DNA of 64,000 nt from Marchantia polymorpha subsp. ruderalis (GCA_037833965.1 AP031354.1:908001-972000); one strand, 5' to 3'; shown: positions 53,889 to 63,490, counted from the first letter of the stretch. The notes: generated by a model from the letters alone, not told the origin. Numbers and translations: made by a program.

Positions 53889-54480
53889 CTAAGCTAGGTG
53901 ACACCTGCAGGTCAGAGGGTTCGGTTTCCGCAACCTCACCCCGATGCTCTCGTGCACATCGATGTCCTCGAATCTCTCATTGCAAGTCCGTATAATATGG
54001 GCCAGATTCAGCAACACTGAAAGCATTCCAAGGTTCGCAGCAGGACAGGTCCCTCCAACCGGAACTGCTGGGGAGGATCTTGTAAGTGGCTCCTTTGTGG
54101 TCGATTGGTTCATCCAAAAACCTTGTAGATTCAAACTTTGTTGGACTCTGTCCATCATTCAGGGGTTCTATGCAATGCATAATTGATTGTAATCACCTTT
54201 GTGTCCTTCAAATATCGTAACCAGTTACTATGGTGTCTCTCATAGATTTATGGAAGAGGAAGTACCCAACCGGATGCTGTCTGAAGTTCTCTTCGACCGT
54301 AGCCTGAGAGTAAGGTAGTCTATCAAGGTAACCTTCTTCTACCGGTCTTCCTCTCCATTTAACATTGTCTAGGCCCTCCGTCCAGTATTTTCTGCAGGAT
54401 TTGTCGATGTCGAAGAATTCAGTCTAGGCACAGGTATCTGTTCCTCAATAATAGGAGTCTTGCTTTGATGACGTTGTCCA
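53889..54480 (-). pseudogene. Cytochrome P450 pseudogene, C-terminal part
   Basis: On the minus strand the order of P450 landmarks is clear, but they lie in several frames. NVIKARLLLL resembles the start of the I helix. LDRLPYSQATVEENFRQHP matches the K-helix region LPYLQAVVKETLRLHP, with the ExxR now ENFR. VTGYDI and KDTKVITINYALHRTPE follow, then a TGA (54155-54157) before WTESNK. After that come FESTRFLDEPIDHKGATYKI and LPSSSGWR. A frame change then leads to TCPAANLGMLSVLLNLAHI, with the heme-ligand cysteine codon at 54047-54045, and ESIGVRLRKPNPL at the end. At least two frame changes and one stop make it non-functional. The N-terminal half was not found. Confidence 0.75.
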
Positions 54481-55496
54481 AATGTCGCTTTTATGATTAT
54501 CTTTTGAATTTACAGAAATGTCGGTCATGTTTCCATTTGCAGCCTATCCTCTCGCTGGATGCTCCGAAGTTCATCTACAACCATATTTTTCAAGTTTTCA
54601 AGTCGCTAGACTCTGCTCGCAACTGACGATGATATTCGAGCTCAGGGTCTCGCATTCCTGAGGACTCGATGTTTTGGCTAGTGACATCCACTCGTATGTC
54701 AGCTTCGGTAGCTTTTCCAATCTTCCAGTAGTGTCTCTGCCGGTGGTCTTGTTGCCATAGTCATTCTCGCACAAATGTAAGTGAGAGATGTTTTGACTTC
54801 TTGCTCAACCCAATCCCTTCTATCCATCCCGGTATAATCCACTGAATGGAATGTAAAATTGTTGCGCTCGTACTCGCCATCTAAATCGATGCATTACAGT
54901 TTAAATTTGTCATCTCATCCCAAGTACTGGAAGATTTTTACACGATTCCACACTTGCACTACCATCCGCGTCATACACGAGGGGGTAAGTTAGGCGGTGT
55001 TATATGGGTACTGAAATGCTTAGTCCAAAGTCTATAGATTTTCTAAAGAACTTTTTATCCTCGATACTACTGATACCACTTTTTCAATTGGTCATTTACA
55101 CATGCATAAAATCCGAAATGAACACAGCAGATTTTTGAATAACATACACATTCTCGGATATATATTCACACTCTTAATGTCCATTTTATTTCGGAGTGAC
55201 ACAACTCAATTGGCCCCTGATGAGCTTGAGAATAGACAGACCCATGCAAACTGCTAAGAGCGATCAATGACAGCTTGCAGTCAACCGCAGCACTCGGATG
55301 CAGATCGGATCCAGCTACATGCCTAGTCATCGTGCCAGACACCGCACCTAATGCTATAGCATTGGAAACAGTCTAAAGCTGCATACACTCCCCGTACGGT
55401 CGACAACAACAAAATGACCGTTCACATCGTAACCACGGAAAAAAGTCACCGACCCAAAGACAAAGGCGTGATCAAAACATCGACAAGGCCTTCTAC
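54481..55496. other. No gene recognised
   Basis: About 1 kb. Some of it should correspond to the missing middle of the P450, but I could not align it. Confidence 0.4.
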
Positions 55497-56341
55497 TCAT
55501 ATCATGAAAATGCTCTCCCATCTGACACTAACTTCTCCAATTTGCACACCAGAGCCAGTTTGACCAGGTTGACCAATGATCACTACCCCTCCGTACGAGG
55601 ACATGTGTCCAGCTGCCCAGCTCCCAGCGGCGATACCCGCACTCGTGAATCCAAGAGACCTCACGACTGGAACAAACGATGGTGCTGAAGCTGATGGCCA
55701 ACTTCCGTAACTCACGTTGGTCTTCATTTTTCGATGAATCTGCGTCGACATCCAAACATACTGTTATTCCACGCACATGGTCTGAAATGTTTCTGACGTA
55801 ATAAAGAATCAGGAATGGCGATTTGGATCCATGCAGACTATCCAGACTCCACCAATAAGATTACGACCCCCGACAGGACTAGTACACCGAAGACGAGAAC
55901 AATGCTCTTCCCCGTCGCCGTAACAATCTGACGTGGACGGACACCGAATGATAGACTGAACTGCCTGGAGATAACTGAGAAAACATACGTTCACCAGCGC
56001 CATGCAAGCGGAAAAAAGAATGCATCCAACGAGCTCTCTCCATGAGCTAATATATTTCATGCATTCCATACAAGCTGTCGCCACACACTAGCAGAGCTTG
56101 TCTCCATTCTACTAAACATTGCCTTCATAATCACTGGCTTCGCTTCTAGGAATGTCTCGGACCTTCTAGGTAGGCTCCCATCGATGAACGTACCTGATAC
56201 TCCACAGGCTTCCGCGCACTCAATTACACAAAGCTTCTGCTCGACAAGACTCTGCTTTTCCACAGTTGCCACCTTTTCACATGCCCAGCTCAAGCAGCAA
56301 GGATCGCTCGCACACTGCTGCCGCTCTTGCTCTAGTCAGAT
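55497..56341 (-). CDS. Candidate gene with an ISG12/IFI27-like segment
   Basis: The last frame (55751-55497) contains VRSLGFTSAGIAAGSWAAG followed by HMSS. This matches the core of the ISG12 (IFI6/IFI27) family, LGFTAAGIAAGS.AA..MS. That family consists of small glycine/alanine-rich membrane proteins, best known in animals for mitochondrial and interferon-linked roles. Upstream, a probable exon ending at TATCAG|GTACG (about 56333-56194) reads CCLSWACEKVATVEKQ and carries several cysteines. A middle exon may start after CTCCAG at 55962; one of its frames reads KSIVLVFGVLVLSGVVILLV, a likely membrane segment. The exact exon chain is unresolved, and the usual glycine-rich tail after the core is missing, so this may be divergent or a pseudogene. 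The first exon is repeated at 52.8 kb. Confidence 0.4.
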
Positions 56342-57953
56342 CCTAGCTGCTCGACTTCCCGAAAGCACTTCATATAGTCGACAAGTGTGCTCTTAACATG
56401 CATGAAACAAGCGTGTTCCAGTAGAGTATGGACGGCGGGATGTTGATGCGTTCTTAATGCGAATGGGAAATTCGGCGCCGTCTACCTCGCCCAATTGAGG
56501 TTGAGAGTTAAAGAACTAACCGATGATTGTATATTTTCGAGGCTGGAGCTCTGTTTTGGACCATATTTCGAAGCAATCCGAAGGCAAATCCTTGAGTGTG
56601 TGAATTCCCATTATAGGAGATGGTTTTGGAAACAGTTGTGGTTGGAAATTAGATCCAGAATTCACTGTGATCGAAGCAAAATGAATCCGGCAATTTGTTG
56701 TGACAAATTTTTTTATGTTTTCCTCAGGAGAAAAGCTTAACGTCAGAGGTACTTAAGGCTTACAGAGACAAGTTTATAGCACAATGGACATAGGGAGGTT
56801 AGTATTTGTGTATGTTGTCCGGTTATCCATGCTGAAGATGAGATTCTCTCTCCGCTACATTGTGACTGGACAACTCACATGAGACCAAAAATTGATACCC
56901 ATCGCACTTTATTTCATGATTTCCTAGTTGTGTGGCCAAGCCCTATCCTACGTCTTTCATCATCTCGAGGACTGGACGCTATATTCTCCTCCTTTGTTTG
57001 TCATTTGCTTGATATGCAAAAATCGAATTTAGGAGACCGTTTAATATTACTTTTTATTACATATCATCTACCTTAGACTTCATGGAGATTTCGAACGAAA
57101 CAAATAGAGTTTAGGAACAGTAACTCTTGCTCTAGTCTTTTATCAGTTTTGGTACCTTCTTTCTCTCGCGTTTGCCCTTGAGGTAAGTGATGCCGCTTTT
57201 GTTCATTCCATAATGATGAACTCTTAAACACATGTTGTTGGTACTGGTCATACCCACCGCGCCATTTCCCAACCTGTTGAGTCTTGATGTAACATACTGG
57301 AAAGTTCAGCGAAATGTCGTTTTTCTCATACATGTCTTATATGTTCCATATTTGCTACGCTGGACACCTCATCCGCTGTGCACTTCATGGAGGGTCTAAT
57401 ATCCATCGACCAACTATTCCATCATGTCCCTACGGTAAAGAGCCGCATTCGTTGAGCTGAGGTCCAATCATCCCCCGTGGCCGAAAGGTTGCCTCCTTAA
57501 TGAGAAGGGGATGGTATGTATCTGATCGGTAAGATCAGCTCTTCTCGAACTCATTACATTCTGGAACTCCATTAAGTACTGCGCTCAAAATCATCCTTAT
57601 CAACAGAACATTGATACAATTGAGAAATATTTTCTCTTTCGGGTCAAAGATTTCAATTACACGTAAGGTACAAAATTTGCACATGTACATACAACCGAGC
57701 AATTTGATAAGATACCCACCAATTTATAAATAATTGCAATCCGCAAAAACATCCAACCGGTGGTTTGTTGTAACTTGTGGCCGAGTGTTGAGTGACTCAA
57801 TCGATAATGACGGAGAATACCTCATTCAGCTATTATCCATTCTGATCAAGAGAATTTTAGCATTGAGAAAAACTGAATATTTAATTATGCGTCTTGTGGA
57901 TTTTTTAACCACCCATATGGTTTTTTCCAGGTTTCTAATCTACTTACTTGTGC
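56342..57953. other. No gene recognised
   Basis: Frames at 56495-56740 (+), 56879-57076 (+) and 57073-57333 (-) are short and unrecognised. Confidence 0.4.
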
Positions 57954-58214
57954 TGTGTTTTCTCTCTGGCTACCTCCTCTTTACACAACGACCTGTTCAC
58001 ACACCTAATCTCTCCCAAATGATGGTCGGCAATCCATATGATCACAAAACACGGGCTGCTACTCAGATGGTGGGAAAAGCTTGTTGTGTTTTCTCTTTGG
58101 CTACATCCTCTATACACAACGACCTGTTCACACACCTAATCTCTCCCAAATGATGGTCGGCAATCCATATGATCACAAAACACGGGCTGCTACTCAGGAT
58201 GATGGGAAAAGCTT
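57954..58214. repeat. Direct tandem duplication, 131-bp unit
   Basis: 57954-58084 and 58085-58214 are nearly identical (TGTGTTTTCTCT...CACGGGCTGCTACTCAG..GGGAAAAGCTTG). The end of the unit, GGGCTGCTACTCAGGATG, appears a third time at 60637, where it marks the left edge of the second ankyrin duplication unit. It makes a spurious 139-codon frame on the plus strand. Confidence 0.85.
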
Positions 58215-60556
58215 GCTCGGTCGAAGGGAAGTTGCAGTGTGAAGAATCGCCCGTCCATTAAAAAGAACATGCCAAATCGCAAATCTCTCACGGATAAAAA
58301 CAGAATGTCCAATGCTCTGAGGAGCAAGTTTACAGCTTCCCCTTCCCCCTGACCGTATCTAGGGCTTTAGCCTTATCTCGAGACGTGCCTTTGCTGAAGT
58401 AAAAGGCCGCAAAGTCCTTCTCCCTGGACGTATCATTCAAGCTTCTTGTCTCTTCTTCTAGCGCTTTCGCCTTTTCGTGAAACGTGTCTTTGATGAAGTA
58501 AAATGCCCCAATGTCCTTCCTAACGGCGCGATCGCGACAGTCCATCGGAGGAATGTGGTTCCCGGGGCCTACCTGACTCAACGTGTACTCATTCAATTCC
58601 TTTTCTGTCAGTCTACTGACGGGCTTCTGCTCGAAATTCAACTGCTCCATGCTGCCCCTGCGGGTCGACCCCATGGTCTGCCACAGGCGTTCAAAGAGCA
58701 GCAGGATATCGTCGAGCACGTGGATCTGCGACAGGCGCTTCAGAAACAGGAGCCCGATCACGCCACAGACGACGGAGCCGATGCAGGTGGTGATCAGCAT
58801 GTTGCCGTGCAGCTTGGGGATGGGCGAGGCGAACCCGGCCGCGGCGAAGGCCCCCAGCACGAGGACGACGGAGACGAGGAGCAGGCACGAGGTGAGCGCG
58901 AGCCAGAGCCGGATTCTGGAGACGGAGTGGCCGATGTACACGTCCGACATGGGCAGCACGGTGCCGGCTCCGGCCATGACGGTGGCGATCGCGAAGAAGA
59001 ATGACAGACTGTTGAAGGCCCAGAAGATACGCACCTCCCGATTGTGGCCGTGCGGGGGCTGCAGCCAGCCGCCGAAGGTGACGCTGGCGATGAGCGCCGC
59101 GCCGAGCAGGATGGCGTTGGCCGCGTCCACAAACACCTGCCGGTCGCGGTACAGGCTCTCCACCTCGTCCTTCAACTCGGGAATTGTCAGCAGCAGCCTC
59201 TCCAGGTCGCGCCCGACCTTGGTGGGGTTCTCGATGGCGATCTGCATCACGGTCCGGCCCTGGATGTCCTCCTCCGTGGGGCGGATGATGCGCTCCGTCG
59301 CGCGGCTGGTCAAGGGGCGCACGGCCTCGGCCCCGCCCTGCACCACGGCCCAGTGCAGCGGCGTGTAGGCGCAGCAGTCCACGGCGTTACAGTCCACGTC
59401 CGGCGCGTCCAGAAGCTCGGCCACGGCCGCGTTCACGTTCGCGCAGGCCATGTGCAGCGCCGAGCGCCGGAAGTTGTCCACGTCGTTGAGGTTCTTGCGG
59501 AAGACTTGGGAGCGCACCAGCAGGCGCACCACGCCGGTCATGTGACCCAGCACGGCGTAATGCAGCGGCGTCATCCAGAAATTGTCGTGAAAGTCCCAGA
59601 GGTAGTCCGCCGGCAGGTCGAAGCCCTCGTACCACTTGAGCAGCAGGTCCACCATTTCAAGGTTGTCGGCGAACACCGCCAGGTGGAGCGCCGTCCACCC
59701 GCGCCGCGTTTTCTCGTGCAGCATCGGATACGGGTCGCCGGGCCGGCGCGACGACAGCCACCCCTCCAGCGTCTGATGCGGAGACGGGTCTAAGGGCACG
59801 CGCGACAGCAGCCGCGCCACCTCAAGCTGCTGGAGAACCACCGCACGGTGTAGTGCCGTGAAGCCGTCGGCGTCGCGCGCCTTGTCCACCAGGCCCTTGA
59901 ACGGGGAGTTATTGAGGAACTCGGCCACCAATTCCACCTGCCCCGCCGCGAAGGCCGAGAGCAGCTCTTTGCTCCACTTGTCCTCCGGCGAGCCCTTCTT
60001 GACTCTTGTGTTTGTCATATGTCGTCCCTCTCGTCTCTCACGTATCTCTTGCATCTGCACGGCTCTAGATTGGTTCCTCGTGTCTCTCATATCTCGTGTC
60101 ATTTTCAGGTCCTCGATCTCCATCGTGGTGTCGTCAATCATCTCCTTATAAGTCCATGCTCGAGCCATGCTTCCCTATCCGCCGCTCCCTGGCAATCTCT
60201 CCCCCCTTGCAATGTCGCGGCGCGGTGAACTCCGGGCCTATTCTCTGCTTCTAAGGCACGCAGATTTCACTGTGCAGGAGCGCAAGCTAGCAGAGCCGAA
60301 TCACTAACGCGGAGCTCTTCTTCCTAATCGGACCGACCCGACTTTGTTTCCAAGCGCCTCGGTCCGGCCACCCACACACAAAGCGCACATCGCCGTGCTG
60401 CGGAGCTTATGAACGTCGAACGTGGCGCCGAGCCAGAGCGCAGCGAGTCTGCAGAATAGTGCGCACAAACCAACTTACTCGAGATATCAATTTAACTAAC
60501 GAGCTTGCCTTTTCTTCGAAGTTTTCGAAGATCCGATACTCTGCGCGAGCATCCTT
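58183..60556 (-). repeat. Segmental duplication unit A (ankyrin-PGG gene 1)
   Basis: Unit A spans from GGGCTGCTACTCAG to GAAGATCCGAT..CTGCGCGAGCATC. It aligns head-to-tail with 60637-63156 and includes the 3' flank, coding region and 5' leader (CGGTCCGGCCACCCACACAC). Confidence 0.85.
58330..60168 (-). CDS. Ankyrin-repeat PGG-domain membrane protein 1 (612 aa, intronless)
   Basis: Plant proteins of this type (ACD6/ITN1-like) combine protein-binding ankyrin repeats with a multi-pass membrane domain. Known members act in defence or salt and ion responses at membranes. Here residues 1-65 form a charged, probably helical N-terminus. Ankyrin repeats carry TALHRAV (104), TALHLAV (159), TPLHYAV (200), SALHMAC (236) and TPLHWAV (269). 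The PGG domain covers about 347-375; its motif is degenerate (GGWLQPPHG). Four membrane segments lie near 350-368, 382-405, 421-445 and 456-477. The tail has two copies of a motif like KDIGAFYFIKDTFHEKAKAL (551-570 and 584-603) and ends GKGKL. The coding DNA is very GC-rich compared with its flanks. The ATG lies just inside the leader shared with gene 2. The exact role is unknown. Confidence 0.9.
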   Translation of the reverse strand: MARAWTYKEMIDDTTMEIEDLKMTRDMRDTRNQSRAVQMQEIRERREGRHMTNTRVKKGSPEDKWSKELLSAFAAGQVELVAEFLNNSPFKGLVDKARDADGFTALHRAVVLQQLEVARLLSRVPLDPSPHQTLEGWLSSRRPGDPYPMLHEKTRRGWTALHLAVFADNLEMVDLLLKWYEGFDLPADYLWDFHDNFWMTPLHYAVLGHMTGVVRLLVRSQVFRKNLNDVDNFRRSALHMACANVNAAVAELLDAPDVDCNAVDCCAYTPLHWAVVQGGAEAVRPLTSRATERIIRPTEEDIQGRTVMQIAIENPTKVGRDLERLLLTIPELKDEVESLYRDRQVFVDAANAILLGAALIASVTFGGWLQPPHGHNREVRIFWAFNSLSFFFAIATVMAGAGTVLPMSDVYIGHSVSRIRLWLALTSCLLLVSVVLVLGAFAAAGFASPIPKLHGNMLITTCIGSVVCGVIGLLFLKRLSQIHVLDDILLLFERLWQTMGSTRRGSMEQLNFEQKPVSRLTEKELNEYTLSQVGPGNHIPPMDCRDRAVRKDIGAFYFIKDTFHEKAKALEEETRSLNDTSREKDFAAFYFSKGTSRDKAKALDTVRGKGKL

Positions 60557-60785
60557 GAAGTTATAATAATAATAATTATAATATATATGATTTCAAATAT
60601 AATATTCTTTGGCAAGATCTTTTTGACCTGTGACGGGCTGCTACTCAGGATGGTAGAAAAGTTTGCTCGGTCGAAGGGAAGATGCAGTGTGAAGAATCGT
60701 CCGTCCATTTAAAAAAAAAAAAAATACCAAATCCCAAATCTTTGACGAATAAAAAAGAAAATGTCCAATGCTCTAAGGAGCAACT

Positions 60786-61067
60786 TTACAGCTTCCCCTT
60801 CCCCTTGACCGTATCATACAATGTACTTGTCTCGGGTTCTAGGGCTTTCGCCTTATCTCGAAAAGTGTCTTTGCTCAAGTAAAAGGCCGCAAAGTCCTTC
60901 CCGCTGGAGTTATCGTTCATGCTTCTTGTCTCGTCTTCTATGACTTTCGCCTTTTTGCGAAACGTGTCTTGGATGAAGCAAAGTGCCCCAAAGTCCTTCT
61001 TAAGGGCGCGCTCGCGACAGTCCTTCGGAGGAAGGTGGTTCGACGTTTCCTGACTCAACCTGAACAC
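60786..61067 (-). pseudogene. Out-of-frame C-terminal tail of ankyrin-PGG gene 2
   Basis: The frame continues FRLSQETSNHLPPKDCRERA, then KDFGALCFIQDTFRKKAK, KDFAAFYLSKDTFRDKAK and GKGKL. It matches the tail of gene 1 closely and stays open to the same stop. The main frame of gene 2 cannot reach it because of the 55-bp triplication, unless splicing or frameshifting intervenes. Confidence 0.75.
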
Positions 61068-61183
61068 ATCGAAAGTCCTTCGGAGGAAGGTGGTTCGACG
61101 TTTCCTGACTCAACCTGAACACATCGAAAGTCCTTCGGAGGAAGGTGGTTCGACGTTTCCTGACTCAACCTGAACACATCGAA
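61019..61183. repeat. Three perfect 55-bp tandem repeats inside ankyrin-PGG gene 2
   Basis: Units are 61019-61073, 61074-61128 and 61129-61183, identical in sequence (AGTCCTTCGGAGGAAGG...). Gene 1 has a single counterpart. Two extra units add 110 bases, which is not a multiple of three. Confidence 0.95.
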
Positions 61184-62764
61184 TTCCTCGTAGTTCAGTT
61201 TACTCATGGGCTCCTGCTCGATATTCAACTGCTCTATGCTGCGCCTGCGGGTCGACCCCATGGTCTGCCACAAGCCGGTAAAGAGCAGCAGGAAATCGTC
61301 GCGCACGCGGATCTTCGACATGCGCTTCAGAAACAGGAGCGCGATCACGCCACAGACGACGGAGCCGATGCAGGTGGTGATCAGCATGTTGCTGTGCAGC
61401 TTGGGGATGGGCTGGAGCGAGGCGAACCCGGCCGCGGCGAAGGCCCCCAGCACGAGGACGACGGAGACGAGGAGCAGGAACGAGGTGAGCGCGAGCCAGA
61501 GCCGGATTCTGGTGACGGAGTGGCCGATGTACACGTCCGACATGGGCAGCACGGTGCCGGCGCCGGCCATGACGGTGGCCATCGAGAAGAAGAAGGCGAG
61601 GCTGTTGAAGGCCCAGAAGATGCGCACCTCCGGATCGTGGCCGTGCGGGGGCTGCAGCCAGCCGCCGAAGGTGACGCTGGCGATGAGCGCCGCGCCCAGC
61701 AGGATGGCGTTGGCCGCGTCCACAAACACCTGCCGGTCGCGGTACAGGCGCTCCACCTCGTCCTTCAACTCGGGCATTGTCAGCAGCAGCCTCTCCAGGT
61801 CGCGCCCGACCTTGGTGGGGTTCTCGATGGCGACCTGCATCACGGTCCGGCCCTGGATGTCCTCCTCCGTGGTGCGGATGATGCGCTCCGTCGCGCGGCT
61901 GGTCAAGGGGCGCACGGCCTCGGCCTCGCCCTGCACCACGGCCCAGTGCAGCGGCGTGTAGGCGCAGCAGTCCTTGGCGTTACAGTCCACGTCCGGCGCG
62001 CCCAGCAGCTCGGCCACGGCCGCGTTCACGTTCGCGCAGGCCATGTGCAGCGCCGAGCGCCGGAAGTTGTCCACGTCGTTGAGGTTCTTGCGAAAGGCTT
62101 TGGAGCGCGCCAGCAGGCTCACCACGCCGGTCATGTGACCCAGCACGGCGTAATGCAGCGGTGTCATCCCGAACTTGTCGTGAAAGTCCCACGGTCCCAC
62201 GGTGAGGGAGTCCGCCGGCAGGCCAAAGCCCTCGTACCACTTGAGCAGCAGGTCCACCATTTCCACGTTGTCAGCGCACACCGCAAGGTGCAGCGCCGTC
62301 CACCCGTGCCGCGTTTTCTCGTGCAGCATCGGAATCGGGTCGTAGGGCCGGCGCAACGACGGCCACTCCCCCAGCGGAGACGGAGACGGGTCTAAGGGCT
62401 CGCGCGGCTGCTGTGGTGCGGCTGCTGTCGCGCGGCGCGACAGCAGCCGCGCCACCTCAAGCTGCTGGAGAACCACCGCACGGTGTAGTGCCGTGTAGCC
62501 GTCGGCGTCGCGTGCCTTGCTCACCAGGCCATTGAACGGGGAGTTATTGAGGAACTCGGCCACGAACTCCACCTGCCCCGCCGCGAAGGCCGAGAGGAGC
62601 TGCGAGTACAATTGATTTCTCCTATATCTATAGTCTATGCGGATGTCCCCAGTCAGCTCCTCCTCGTCGCTATCTACTCGATCCATCGGTTGAAGGACGA
62701 GGTGGAGCAAACCTGCCGCTGCTGCATTTGCTCCCCTATCCGCCGCTCGACTTTTTGAATCCAT
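61055..62764 (-). CDS. Ankyrin-repeat PGG-domain membrane protein 2 (569 aa, altered C-terminus)
   Basis: Paralogue of the gene at 58330-60168 in the same orientation, and intronless. It has the same five ankyrin repeats (TALHRAV 91, TALHLAV 156, TPLHYAV 201, SALHMAC 237, TPLHWAV 270), the same PGG-like segment at about 348-376 and four membrane segments up to about 480. Residues 1-53 are unrelated to those of gene 1 (MDSKSRAADRGANAAAAGLL...). From residue 110 it carries an extra alanine/glutamine/proline-rich insert (RATAAAPQQP). Near residue 545 (LPPKD) the frame enters the 55-bp triplication and ends in a 24-residue tail (FRCVQVESG...SMCSG) instead of the conserved one ending GKGKL. Ankyrins and membrane domain remain, so it may still be made. 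A 65-base splice within the repeats (CAG|GTTGAG to GAGTCAG|GA) would restore the frame, but it is at the low limit for plant introns. Confidence 0.85.
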   Translation of the reverse strand: MDSKSRAADRGANAAAAGLLHLVLQPMDRVDSDEEELTGDIRIDYRYRRNQLYSQLLSAFAAGQVEFVAEFLNNSPFNGLVSKARDADGYTALHRAVVLQQLEVARLLSRRATAAAPQQPREPLDPSPSPLGEWPSLRRPYDPIPMLHEKTRHGWTALHLAVCADNVEMVDLLLKWYEGFGLPADSLTVGPWDFHDKFGMTPLHYAVLGHMTGVVSLLARSKAFRKNLNDVDNFRRSALHMACANVNAAVAELLGAPDVDCNAKDCCAYTPLHWAVVQGEAEAVRPLTSRATERIIRTTEEDIQGRTVMQVAIENPTKVGRDLERLLLTMPELKDEVERLYRDRQVFVDAANAILLGAALIASVTFGGWLQPPHGHDPEVRIFWAFNSLAFFFSMATVMAGAGTVLPMSDVYIGHSVTRIRLWLALTSFLLLVSVVLVLGAFAAAGFASLQPIPKLHSNMLITTCIGSVVCGVIALLFLKRMSKIRVRDDFLLLFTGLWQTMGSTRRRSIEQLNIEQEPMSKLNYEEFDVFRLSQETSNHLPPKDFRCVQVESGNVEPPSSEGLSMCSG

Positions 62765-63261
62765 GCCCCCCTATCCGCCGCTCCCTGCCGATCTCTCCCT
62801 CCCCCCTGCGATGTCGCGGCGCGATGAACCCCGGGACGATCCTCTGCTTGTAAGGCACGCAGATTTCACTGTGTAGGAGCGCAAGCCAGCAGAGCCGAAT
62901 TCCTAACGCGGAGCTCTTCTTCCTAATGGGACCGACCCGACTTTGTTTCCAAGCGCCTCGGTCCGGCCACCCACACACAAAGCGCACATCGCCGTGCTGC
63001 GGAGCTTATGAAAGCCGATCAGGGCGCCGGCGACATCCAGAGCGCAGCTAGTCGGCAGAATAGTGCGCACAATCCAACTTAATCGAGATTTCAGTTCAAC
63101 TAACGAACTTGTCTTTTTTTCAAAGTCCTCGAAGATCCGATCCACTGCGCGAGCATCATATGTCTTTATTCATCCGCAGAGAGGATTCAGACTGGGCGCG
63201 ACTGCGCTATTGCATCATGTACGAGTTTGCTTCGCTGTCCCGCAACTTGCACTTAATCGGC

Positions 63262-63286
63262 AACCACTTGCGGGCCGCAAGTGGTT
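63262..63286. repeat. Perfect palindrome, 12-bp arms with a 1-base centre
   Basis: AACCACTTGCGG, G, then its exact reverse complement. It lies inside an unrecognised open frame. Confidence 0.9.
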
Positions 63287-63490
63287 CATCCATCATCAGT
63301 GAACCCTGCTCCATGGGGCAGGAGACATGTCACACAGTGATTGCACGGGCTAAATTGTTTCTAAAATTTACTTCAGTCAAGGCTTAGTTCTACATTTCGA
63401 AAATGTGTCTGCGTGTGTGTGTACCTTCTCGACTCCCAAGTCCCTTATGGCTTTCTCTTCGAAAGTGGTTCTTCAACAGTCAAATATGTA

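Larger units (their letters stand above)
60637..63156 (-). repeat. Segmental duplication unit B (ankyrin-PGG gene 2)
   Basis: Head-to-tail copy of 58183-60556 with the same boundaries at both ends. Coding sequence, leader and 3' flank all align. About 80 bp of AT-rich DNA separates the two units. Confidence 0.85.

Noticed and set aside
57734-58153. A 139-codon plus-strand frame
   Set aside because: It runs through the 131-bp tandem duplication and has no domain; its repetition comes from the DNA repeat.
61145-62395. A 416-codon plus-strand frame opposite ankyrin-PGG gene 2, and similar long frames opposite gene 1 (58477-59793)
   Set aside because: The antisense of very GC-rich coding DNA often lacks stops. 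The proteins are rich in H, G, A and Q with no domain, and the same shadow appears in both paralogues.
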